This document shows positions 39,001 to 47,704 of a DNA stretch of 64,000 nucleotides, piece by piece. Position numbers and translations under genes: made by a program. The DNA lies in the NCBI RefSeq assembly GCF_000005505.3, contig NC_016132.3, positions 23,550,501 to 23,614,500 of the forward strand, written 5' to 3'. The notes below the pieces were generated by a model. The model was not told where the DNA came from and did not search any database. It was given only the letters and a program-made list of their open reading frames with translations. This stretch comes from Brachypodium distachyon (Eukaryota > Streptophyta > Magnoliopsida > Poales > Poaceae). The first letter of the stretch is position 1; every line of letters begins with the position of its first letter.

Positions 39001-39571
39001 GCAGAGCATCAGCAAAGAGTAAAAGGTAGCCGCAGCATAATAAGTTCTTGATCCCCCGCGCATACGACCGGGAGAATCTGGAAAGCTACGGAGCAGGGAG
39101 GAGTTCTTGCGTTCTTCTTTCTCCGGCTAGCTAGCCATCCAACTCCCAAGTACAATTAAGAATCAGCCCTTTTTGCACGTACTCTTGGCGCAAAAGCAAT
39201 GCTATCCGCACGGGAAAGCGCACCAGGCCGTCCCGATCAACTCCGGAACAAAAAGCGCGCGACCGTAAGCGCGCACACTCAAATTAATAAAATGTAAAGG
39301 CGCCATTGTTTTGAGCAAACATGAGCGAAGACGACGCATGCAAGCGATCGGGAAGGAGTCTCTTGGATAGTACGTGGTGTACCTGGACGTCAAACTCGGC
39401 GCGGTCGTGCTTGAGGAGGTAGAGGATGGCGAAGAGGTCGTCCGTGTCGACGTCCGTGTCCACCAGGATCCGGTGGGGAGGCGCCCGCTTGCCCGCGCCC
39501 TCGCCCGCTGTGGCGAGCAACGCCACCGGAAGAAGCAGCAGCAGCAGCCCAGAGGCTGCAAAGAAACCCAT
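30063..39571 (-). CDS. NSH3: Tandem-domain extracellular nucleoside hydrolase (NSH3-like)
   Basis: Twelve minus-strand exons, all phase-consistent: 39571-39383, 34969-34790, 34684-34574, 34335-34003, 33908-33732, 33648-33361, 33206-33084, 32510-32313, 32227-31992, 31358-31154, 31067-30762 and 30338-30063. The product is 873 aa, close to Arabidopsis NSH3 (about 890). It has two inosine-uridine nucleoside hydrolase domains in tandem behind a signal peptide (residues 1 to about 22), so it should act in the apoplast, splitting inosine/adenosine into base and ribose for salvage. Domain 1 keeps the ribose/Ca site VDTDVDTDD (about 38-46) and the HIYIMGGG strand. Domain 2 begins near [13 protein letters not shown], where the canonical DTDxxxDD is altered, and has HIYIVGGH and AEF/SEFN-type strands; from memory Arabidopsis NSH3 shows a similar change. 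The C-terminus [14 protein letters not shown] also matches that family. Intron 1 is 4.4 kb and packed with elements; intron 9 holds a foldback. A TTG 15 codons upstream was rejected as start. Confidence 0.93.
30584..30696. repeat. Small Stowaway-like MITE in NSH3-like intron 11
   Basis: The ends CTCCCTCCGTTCCATAATTC and GAATTATGGAACGGAGGAAG are perfect inverted copies over about 18 bp, flanked by TA. It lies in the intron 30339-30761 and is closely related to 455-567 and 14327-14439. Confidence 0.88.
31447..31943. mobile_element. 497-bp foldback element in NSH3-like intron 9
   Basis: The whole segment is one long inverted repeat. The left arm starts TCTCTATCTCTACTACTTAT, and the right end reads back the same sequence with one 6-base insertion. 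The arms stay paired through AAGGCACGAACTTGGCTGAA and a GC-rich interior almost to the centre near 31695, with only scattered mismatches. As a result both strands show long open frames that encode nearly the same peptide; these are by-products. No clear direct target duplication is visible. The terminal TCTCTACTAC resembles the 5' end of grass Helitrons, so an inverted duplication of a Helitron end is one explanation; a foldback MITE is another. It fills most of the 633-nt intron 31359-31991. Confidence 0.85.
35088..35120. repeat. CT microsatellite in NSH3-like intron 1
   Basis: A (CT)n run interrupted once by a TA. It lies in the first intron of the nucleoside hydrolase gene. Confidence 0.95.
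35374..35698. mobile_element. Tourist-like MITE with TAA target duplication
   Basis: The ends GGGCATGTACAATGG and CCATTGTACACGCCC are inverted, and TAA lies directly outside both (35371-35373 and 35699-35701). The 3-bp TAA duplication and G-rich terminus fit PIF/Harbinger (Tourist) elements. Internal sub-repeats (GTACAATGGG) are present. It sits in the first intron of the NSH3-like gene. Confidence 0.85.
36044..36886. mobile_element. Non-autonomous inverted-repeat element with GC-rich interior
   Basis: The left end GGGCATCTTCAATAGG is the inverted copy of CCTATTGAAGATGCTC at the right. Flanks are TAA on the left and TAG on the right, so the target duplication is imperfect or only TA. The subterminal zones share GTCCG/CGGAC and AAATGTCC/GGACATTT blocks. 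The middle (about 36400-36770) is strikingly GC-rich and frame-open on both strands but codes for nothing I recognise; it may be captured gene sequence. It lies in NSH3-like intron 1. Confidence 0.7.
37480..37640 (+). mobile_element. Probable LINE 3' end fragment
   Basis: The stretch GAATGAAAAATGGGGTCGCC, then CCATTCAAAAAAAC, is the hairpin-plus-A-tail ending common to grass LINEs, here following a T-rich 3'UTR-like stretch. No coding part remains. It lies in NSH3-like intron 1. Confidence 0.5.
38541..38663. repeat. Small MITE in NSH3-like intron 1
   Basis: CTCCCTCTGTCCAACAAAAGATGTCTTA is inverted as AATTGAGACATTCTTTGTTAGATGGAGCGAG. Same family as 27832-27949. Confidence 0.8.
38753..38868. 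repeat. Small MITE in NSH3-like intron 1
   Basis: CTTTCTCCGTTCCTATATTAAATGACTT is inverted as AAGTCATTTGATATGGAACTGAGGGAG. About 116 bp. Confidence 0.8.
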
Positions 39572-39637
39572 CTTCCGTGCGGTCTTCTTCTTCTCCCACG
39601 AAAGAACAGTGGCCAAATGGACTCGCCTGTGCCCTGT

Positions 39638-39647
39638 ATGTATATAT
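39638..39647 (-). promoter_or_regulatory. Candidate TATA box of the NSH3-like gene
   Basis: ATGTATATAT on the + strand (ATATATACAT towards the gene) lies about 70 bases before the ATG at 39571. The position fits a short leader. No other core element is evident. Confidence 0.45.
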
Positions 39648-40590
39648 GCAGCTTAATTCAAGTAGGCGCTAGCTCGGAGTTCGCTACTCCATCGCTATCT
39701 CAGGGTCCAGAAAGATTTCTTCGGCCATTAGCTATCAGAAGGGAGAGCGAGAGCGCGCGTGCTAAATAGGCCATGTTCTTGACTTACTGTGCAGGAGGCC
39801 ATAAGCGGCTAGATGGATGCACAGAGTCTCTGTGGATGGACGACGACGTGAGCTAATAATGGAACGAAACTACTGCCCGGTTTTGTTGACGGAGAAGAGT
39901 CCGTGCGATACGAGGGTTCGGAGCATTCATGCTGTAAATGACGCTTGAAATTAAAGACCTGTCGGTAGGATATGCCCACTGATCGATCGTGGGACCTTGT
40001 GGGAACACGACGGGCGTAGCGCATGCATATGGGGATATGTCACAAGTCAAGACTCTGGTCGATTTTGTAGAGTACTGCTATCTCTTTTGATCGTCACAGA
40101 TCGATCGATAACGCATTAACGCGGGCTGTGGCAGTACGTACCCAGAGCAAACAGTATATGCCGTTATGCAACGCGGCTTAATTAGCTTTGCAAAATGCAC
40201 CGTGGCCGATAGTACTATGGTACATCGAGCTGAAAAATTAGTGTGATCAGATTCAGGGCGAGCGCGGCGTGGACTTGTTGAATATTGTTTCATATGACCT
40301 CGCGGGATTTGACGCCATATATTACACATGTTTGCATAGTTGGCGGGCGATTCCGTACATCTCTAAAGTATTACTTGGACGATCCTTCTCAGTCGATTTG
40401 TTCCACCGCCGTCGCTCAATGGCTCTCCGTTCACGCTGGCAGTTGTCTCCTTCGGCACGCCTTTTTCCTCCATCTCTCCTTGTTCTGGGCGTTTTTCCGG
40501 CCTTGTTCTGGCCGCGCTCCTGGCCACACAAGCGGCGGGTCAAAGCGAGAGACAGGCCTTCTCATCTTCTGTGATCGGGATCGATGTGTA

Positions 40591-42253
40591 TCTATTACTA
40601 TTTATTAAATTGGAGTTATTAGTGATGGACGGACGCCGTTAGTCCTCCTGCCATCCGATCGGGGTCCGCCGCCGCCAACAAGAAGAACCGGTTCTTCTCC
40701 TCTTCCGCCTGCGCAGCTGCCGGTTCTTTTCATCTTCCAATGCATCTATTAAATTGGAGTTGGTGGTGATGGGTGGGCGCCGTTAGTCCTCCTCTTTCCC
40801 ACCTGCCACCCGATCGGGGTCCGCTGCCGCCAACAGGAAGAACCGGTTCTTCTCCTCTTCCGCCTGTGCATCTGCCGGTTCTTCTCATCTTCCAATGCCA
40901 CGGTGGGCGCCGGATTTGGCGTCGTCACCTGCCCAGAGGGGTCCGCGGTGGATTCTACACCGCGGTCGACGTTTTAGGTTGTGTTCCAGCCTGCTCCGGC
41001 CGCCCCGCCCGGCGAGCCTGTGGTCGTGCACATCTCTGGCAAGCTGCTGGCCGCGTATATCTACACCAACTCATGAGCTCGTGGCTTCGTGCCCATCCTT
41101 TGTCTTGATTCGGTACATCATCAAGGGATTTTTTTTTTCTCATTAACACAATTTAACACTGTTGATGCAGGATCCCATGTTATATCAATTGATGATTGAG
41201 ATGTAGTGATTGATATTTGTATTTTGCAAGATTAATGCAGAATTGAGACTGTGGTATTATGCCGTCAAGATCTATGATGTGAAAGGTGTTTGCTGAAATG
41301 TCTCAAGGAAACTTTACTCGTAAGTTTCTCTTGAATTGTCATCTTGCTGTTTGTGGGCTTCCTTTATTTTGCATGGGAGCCAAGACCTAAACAGATGCAA
41401 TGAAACTGCCATTACATATATCGTTGTGATATTCTGAAACTTCTGAATCCTTCGTGCAGTGCATTTGTTATGGCCTAAAGCCTGATGATGTTGGTCAGTT
41501 CGCTAGATGCAACTTTTTCCTCCTCCTTATATATGGATTTCCCGGCGACGCCGCGGGCCACGCACTACGTGGAAGTGGCGGAGGACATTGAATAATTTCC
41601 GTATATGTTCGTATATTTGTGTTGATTTTATTTTTGGGATTCTCACATGAATCTACAAGAAAAGACACATTTATTTTTTTGCTTGGGAATTACTTGATGC
41701 TAATTATCTGGGAAGAGTTTTTATTAGCAATTCGTCCATGTCAAAAGATTAACAGAATTTTTTGTTATAAGAGGCGAACATATATTTTGATCAAATTTTC
41801 AACGGCGAATGGTAGTTTGGTCCATGTTACCCCTACCCGATGTCGCTCCTCCTCTGCTGCCGTCAAGATCCAGCCATGGTGTTCTTCGTGTTCTTGTAAA
41901 ATAATCTTTCATTTTATCCAATGCGACATTTGAAGCACACAAATTGGGTTTTTTTATGACTGCACATGATTTGTTTGGTTACGCAATTTCTGTACAAAGG
42001 TGACGCTTCTGCTCAATTAGAATCTGGGACAGATTTTGTGTTTGTACTACACACATGTTGTAGGGTTTTGTTTTCAAGATTTAGCAGAACCGAGTATGCC
42101 GGTGATGAACTTTGTGGCCTAAAGATTCTGTAATTTAAATATTTGTACCAACAGATTGTTAACTTTTAACTTGATGTCCAAATCTTCTGTCTTGCTTGAC
42201 GTGTTTATGACATAATTTTTTTGTTCCGTAGCAACGCACGGGCATCTTACTAG
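40591..42253 (+). mobile_element. Non-autonomous Helitron (1663 bp)
   Basis: The 5' end is TCTATTACTATTTATTAAAT, preceded by A at 40590. The 3' end is a short hairpin CCGT-AGCAACGC-ACGG followed about ten bases later by CTAG (42250-42253) and then T, so the element sits between A and T with no target duplication, as Helitrons do. The GCAACGCACGGGCATCTTACTAG ending, of which the last 20 bases are most typical, is that of many grass Helitrons. There is no Rep/helicase coding capacity. The first 300 bp contain a tandem duplication of the 5' end (see 40610-40895). Confidence 0.75.
40610..40895 (+). repeat. Tandem duplication at the Helitron 5' end
   Basis: Two copies of about 140 bp run ATTAAATTGGAGTT...GACGCCGTTAGTCCTCCT... 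to CATCTTCCAATGC (about 40606-40744 and 40748-40899). Each contains the palindrome AGAACCGGTTCT. The second copy begins ATCTATTAAATTGGAG, so it repeats the terminus as well. Confidence 0.8.
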
Positions 42254-42413
42254 TAGATTCTAGTGCTGCGGATGGTGCACTTTGATTCCCCAACGACGGT
42301 CATCAAAGACAATGAGCCATTCGCCTTCACTTATTCCAGTCTGGACACATGAAGCGACAGCCAGCGAGGCCACCAGCTCGTCCTCTCCTGTCCAATCTCG
42401 TTGCTTTCTCCAT

Positions 42414-42827
42414 AGGTAACTACATCGCTGGCCCAACAACTTGAGAGGTGTGAGCAGTTTAGTCAAACAAGTTCCAAATTAGCAAAACTAGTTTCAAAAG
42501 TTCAGATCGGATTTCTTAGAGTTCTAAACCAATCAGACATTGACACGTGTCCTGTGGTTTTTTTTTAAAAACCCTCCAGAAGCTCTCCTTCGCCTCCAAT
42601 GGCCTCACTGGCCGGTGTGTGTACAAATTGTTTCTGTTTGAGGGACTTTTTTGTAAAATTTCTGCAGCCAGACGAGACTCCATCTAGCTGCCCCGTGTCC
42701 AATTCAGACTAATTGGACAAAAATGCTTCCGAATCTCCACTTTTGTGACTAGTTTTGCTCATATTGCAACTTGTTGGACAAAACTGCTCACACCTCTCAA
42801 GTTGTTGGGCCAGTGGTGCAATTACCT
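42414..42827. mobile_element. MITE with about 90-bp inverted ends
   Basis: AGGTAACTACATCGCTGGCC, followed by CAACAACTTGAGAGGTGTGA, is repeated inverted at 42770-42827 (ending GGTGCAATTACCT). The arms pair for some 90 bp, including GCAAAACTAGT. The family and the target duplication could not be fixed. It lies between the Helitron and the LINE fragment. Confidence 0.75.
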
Positions 42828-42989
42828 CTAGTCTTGCCTTCGTGGTCGCCCTCCGTATCCCCCTGCTTCTATGCGCCCCGCGACTACAGCGGAGAGACAC
42901 TTCTGGGTCGGACGTGTCCATTTCTCTTCACGCGGATAAAAGCACGTCCCAAATCAACGATCCTTTCATCTTGGTGATGTTCTTGCTGC

Positions 42990-44038
42990 TTTCGAAAGAT
43001 CATTGCACCCTTGCCCTGTTTCAAGCTGCCACGTCCTTTCATCTTGGCGATGGATCTCGTTGCTCTTTCTGGAGGGATCCCTGGTTCCATTGTTAGCCTC
43101 TTGCCGACGGATCCCTGCGCTATTCTTGCACTCGCGTGGAAGAGGAAATACAATAAAGGATGTGATTCATAAGTCATAACCTCTGCTGGATTTGTAACAT
43201 CAAAGAGCGGCTGTCCCATGAGGTTTCTTCAGTTCATCAAGCTTTGGCAGATATTGCGGCAAGTCTCTCTCGGTCAAGTTCCGGACTCGACCTCGTGGAA
43301 GCTTGAGGCATCTGGAAAGTATATTCGTCCTCCTCTGCCTACAATGTTCAGTTTTTTGGCAGAATTTCGCCGCTTGTTGCCTCGCTTATTTGGGAAAGTT
43401 CGAGTCCCGACAAAAATTAAGTTCTTCACATTGACTGTGGCTCTTCGCAGATGCCTCACTGCCGATCGGCTGGCCATCAAAGGAAAAGCTCATAACCCTA
43501 TCTGTCAGCTTTGCCGTACTTCGCCAGAGATGGCGGATCACCTCTTCGCTCGATGCTCCTTCGATGCTCAGTTCTGGCCGCTGCTTCTCTCCAAAATAAA
43601 TGTCGAGGGTCAATGCTTTGTCGCACGCTTCGGATAGCATCCTTATCTCCTGGTGGTACAGTGAAGTCAGGCGCTGCCCCTCCAAGATAGCTCGCTCTTG
43701 CATGGCCGTGGTCATCATGCTGGGATGGTTGCATCTTTGGCTTGAACGCAATCAAAGAGTCTTCCACTCCAAGCAATCCTCTGTGGCAAATCTCTGTGAT
43801 GTCACCTTTGACGAGCTGCTCTCTTGGAAAGCAGCTGGATGCACCTCCGTCACCACCTTCTAGATGATCGAGCAATGTTGGTTTCATAGGGTCAGGCCCC
43901 GAGTTTTCTCTTTTCTCCTCTTCCTCTTCCACTTTTCCATGTTGTTCCTCCTCCTCTCCTGTTGTTTCAGCTTGTAAATAACCTGTTTTTTCCCCTTAAG
44001 TAATGAAAAGCAGCGCTGCTGCATTTTTGTCAAAAAAA
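42990..44038 (+). pseudogene. Decayed LINE (non-LTR retrotransposon) ORF2 tail
   Basis: Pieces of the C-terminal part of a plant L1-type ORF2 occur in order but in different frames. First is LGDGSRCSFWRDPW near 43038-43085. Then comes the zinc-binding RVT region in 43218-43637, with VPTKIKFFTLTVALRRCLTA, CQLC, and HLFARCSFDAQFW. Last is LHLWLERNQRVFHSK near 43733-43790. Frameshifts and stops show it is dead. The 3' end is a T-rich UTR with a GCAGCGCTGC hairpin and a short A tail near 44030. It is 5'-truncated, as is usual for LINEs. Confidence 0.85.
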
Positions 44039-45340
44039 AGCAGATCCATTTTCGGCAGCCGTCTGCTTTTCTGTCCGACACGACCTGTTTCCAACCCAAA
44101 TTTGGTTAACGTTTGGGTCTGTTTGGATTTATGTCCAGTTAGACATTGTGCAACGCGGTTAGCTTTGTAAAATGCATAGTCACTTCGTCTGTTCATCACC
44201 TGTCATGATAATGGCGGAGCTCTTGCTGGTAGTACCTCGATGTGAAAAAAAATAGTGGTGGCAGATTCGAAGTGGCGTGGGCTTGTTAATTATAAATAGT
44301 AGGACTATGTCAACAGTGAGTTTTATTTTGTTGACGCAATGTATTCTATTTAGTAGAATTTCTATAAATTTACTAATTTAACCAAATTTATGACACAAAT
44401 TACTCCATCTTAGGCCACGAACGCCATAGGGCAGTTGGTATGGTACACTTGACATGCAAAACCTTTCCTTCCACAACCACGTCGACCTCATTGGAATCAA
44501 CAAGCCATTTGCGTATCTTTTTGAGAACCTCCTGGCAAAAGCCAAGGTCTGCTTCCAACCCCGTAGACCCGTCTCCCGTTGCGCAGAGAACACGCCTTTT
44601 AAGGCTTTAACGATGTCCATGCAAGGGAGCAACCCGGCCAGTAGTCATTCTGTGTCCTCATTACTTGGGCCACTCTAAAGCACAAATTCTCGCGTGGCTT
44701 CCACTTGCCCCCCCTTCCCCCAACGCGATTTAAAACTTTGACCTCATGAAGAATAGTTTTAAATCGCAACGAAGAACCAGCCGATTTCAAACATCATGGG
44801 ATTTGAACATGTTGCTACATGTGCAATCGGACACCCTTCGATCCTACTTAGTTCAATCAAATGAACTAAAATTTTAAAATTAAATCATTTTTTAGAAAAA
44901 TAATTTATTTGTTTGAATTAAAGAGGGTTGAAGGTTATTCTAGTAGTAACATTTTTGCTTCTCTACCTGTGGCAGCCCAGTGCAACTTTATTTGGAAAAT
45001 TTACGGAAAGAAATGGTGAAAACAAGACAGGTCGCTCATTGTTAGGCCCGGCCCACAATTGTATGGCCCGGACCCCGGAGGAACATATTGCCCAGGCAAG
45101 CCGCGTGCGATGGCTAAGGGAAGAGTTTTCCGGCCCTTATATTCTATACTAGTGGGCTGGATCCAATCCTTCGACCCAGTTGAACTGAAACAAATCTATT
45201 TCACCCGATCCACGTTAGGCCCGCAAGCGCTGGCGTCTCGTCTTCCCACCCACACGGTCACACGCGAAAGGCGAAACAGACGAGACCACCGGACCAAACC
45301 AACCCAGGCACAGGCAAGCCCCACCCGATCGTTTTGATCC
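44039..45340. other. Intergenic region and promoter of the UBA gene
   Basis: No gene is recognised. The minus-strand open frame 44378-44632 has no known motif. From about 45200 the sequence turns C-rich (CTCGCTCGCTCGCTCTCGCC), which is typical of a grass 5' leader, so transcription of the UBA gene probably begins near 45330-45400. Confidence 0.5.
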
Positions 45341-45422
45341 CCCTTCCTCTGTCATTCTCTCGCTCGCTCGCTCGCTCTCGCCTCGTCTTCCCCTCCTCTC
45401 CCGTCCCCCACCCGCGTCAACC

Positions 45423-45431
45423 AAACCCTAA
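45423..45431 (+). promoter_or_regulatory. Telomere box in the UBA gene leader
   Basis: AAACCCTAA occurs in the C-rich leader about 90 bases before the 5'UTR splice donor (45517/45518). A second AAAACCCTA is at 45484. Such boxes are common around starts of constitutively expressed plant genes. Confidence 0.5.
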
Positions 45432-45845
45432 CTCGCCCCCAAATCCTTCCCCCGGCTCTCGATCTCGCCGCCGCCGCCGCAGCCAAAACCCTACATCCCC
45501 TCTCTGCGCCTCTAACGGTAAGCCCCCAACCCCTCTCCCCCCTCTCCCTGATCCCTATCTGTCTCGATTTGATTTAGGCGTGTTGTGTGGTCCCACGGTT
45601 TGATCTAAGGGCGCGGTGGAATGCCACCGCTCGCCTGGAGCGCCGGGCGGGCGGGCGGGTGGCGTGCCCCTGCTGAATTTTGAGGTCGCCCGTGCCACGC
45701 TAGGGAAATCGCGCGATTCGGCGGCCTCACCGCGTCGAAGGCTCAGGGGAGTTATGGGCGTGGTGTCTGGGCCCAGTCTGGAGTGACGTCCCACGTTGAT
45801 ACTCTCTCTTAATTTCGGATGCGGATTAGTGTCATGCTTGGATTC

Positions 45846-45868
45846 GGGGGGGGGGGGGGGGGGGGGGG
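45846..45868 (+). repeat. Poly-G run in the UBA gene 5'UTR intron
   Basis: Twenty-three consecutive G residues, about 330 bases into the intron. Run length is unreliable in sequencing. A similar 18-G run is at 58343-58360. Confidence 0.9.
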
Positions 45869-45897
45869 AGGTTCACCTCTAATCGTCATGTTTTCGG

Positions 45898-46700
45898 TGA
45901 AACCTTGGTGCTGTTGTGCAGATGAGAAAATTCTCCTGATTTTTTTCTCGTTGATGAATAGTTGCTACAGACCGTGTTAATGCAAAAGCTGTTTTAGAAT
46001 TTACTAGTGCAAGACATTGCCATTTCGTTGTCGGGATGAGTATCTTAGTATTCTGTTAGTTGATTATGGCTGTTTAACATGCACAGTTTGATGTATCCAG
46101 TATATGAGAAGAAACGTACGATGGAGATGCTGACTGTCAAACGGAAATAATGCCAATCTGCATGTTTTTGTATATATAAGCATATCCGGCATTAATTTCT
46201 GTCACGTCAGCTGTAATATAGATTCGGCTAAATTACTAATATTTTTATGTAACGGGTGCTTCGTTGGCCTTGCTACTTGGACTGGCGCATATTTTTTTTT
46301 GTTGAAACCATGCTGCTGTTGTGTGAGCCAGTTTTATAAGAGGAGAAATTCTCCTGCTTTTTTGCTGGTTGATGATTAGCCGCTAGAGACCGTGTGAATG
46401 CAAAAGCTGTTTTAATAGCCACTAGTGCAAGATGTTTCGTTGCCGTGAAAATGATTGTAGTATTTTGTTAGTTGATTATGGCAATTTAACATCCACAAAT
46501 TGATTTCTCCAGTATATATGAGAAGAAATGGTACGATGGAGAGGCTGATTGTCAAATGGAAATAATGCCATTCTGCATGCTTTTGTAGAAGCATATGCGG
46601 CATTAATTTCTGTTACATTAGCTGTAATATAGACTCTGCTGAATTAATACTTTTTTATGTAACGGACGTCTGTTGGCCTTGCTATTTGGACTGGTGTATA
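45898..46700 (+). repeat. About 400-bp tandem duplication in the UBA gene 5'UTR intron
   Basis: Copy 1 (45898-46293) and copy 2 (46303-46700) share most of their length in the same order. Shared markers are ATTCTCCTG, AGACCGTGT..AATGCAAAAGCTGTTTTA, TTGTTAGTTGATTATGGC, GTACGATGGAGA, CGGCATTAATTTCTGT and TTGGCCTTGCTA. The copies differ by many substitutions and small indels, so the duplication is old. Confidence 0.85.
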
Positions 46701-47704
46701 TAGGCATATTTCTATACTTTACATTTTATTTAGTTTCTAGATTTAAATCGGAAGTAATTTATGTCCTCAATTGGTGGTTAGAGCTTCCCTATTTGCATTT
46801 TATTTGATCAGTACTTTCTTGCTCTGTTGTGTGCTAACTAGATGTTTATGTGTTTGTACTCTTGTGGGCAAAAGAGAAAAGTCTGCATTGGATATGCCAA
46901 AGGGAAAAATAAATAGCAATATTAAGGAATTAATATGACCCTAAATCTAGGTCATTGAAATGAAATATATTCTTGATTCTTTGAGAGCATTTGCTCCCAC
47001 TTAGCTTTATCTATCTTCAGTCAGTAACAAAAGTAGCTAGATCATATGATCAGTGTATTATGAAGTGTAAGTTGGTTCTCATTGCTTAATTTTCTGCAAT
47101 ATGTTTCGTGAATTATTTACATACATGTACCTGTATGAAATGTGCTTTCTTGCCAACCACTGCCAGGAAGAGATTCTTAATTGTGCCAATACGAATGCTT
47201 CTGCTGTGTTTAGTTGAGCAAACCTGTCTTATTGTCCTGAATAGCTTATATTTCATTTCTCGTCTTAAAACTATATTGGATCATTTTATGTTACAATTGG
47301 TGAATACTTTCTGAAAGCAGCTAATTAAGCTATGTGGATCCAAGCATAGGGTGTAATGCATACATGAGCGTGTCAGGGTGAGTAGCGGTAGGAATACATT
47401 AATACTGGCCCAAGTACTAGGGTCGTAATCTAGGTGTTTCTTGGATCTCTACCGTTGACTTTGTGTTCTATGGTAAATTAGACGTTCCAGTTTCCACTGG
47501 TTGTTGGGCTGGCACATAGTGATCATTCAAATGGCAACGTCTTGATCAATTCTGAAAGTTCCATACGCAAATCTTTTAATTCTTCTTGTAAATGTGTGCT
47601 TACATGGTTATGTGTTATGATTTCTTTAGAAAAAGGATCTATCTATGTTTTCATTGAGTGATAATTATTTTGTTGAAAACTTGAATGCAGGTAGCGTGTT
47701 GAAA

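Noticed and set aside
39572..39616. Upstream TTG start adding 15 residues to the nucleoside hydrolase
   Set aside because: It is not an ATG, and the ATG at 39571 directly precedes a normal signal peptide.
44378..44632. 84-aa minus-strand open frame
   Set aside because: It has some protein-like sequence but no family I recognise, no splice partners and no start context; it could be an old repeat.
47645..47704. N-terminal 20-codon extension of the UBA protein
   Set aside because: It lies upstream of the intron acceptor TGAATGCAG at 47690, so it is intronic; the ATG at 47705 follows the splice site.
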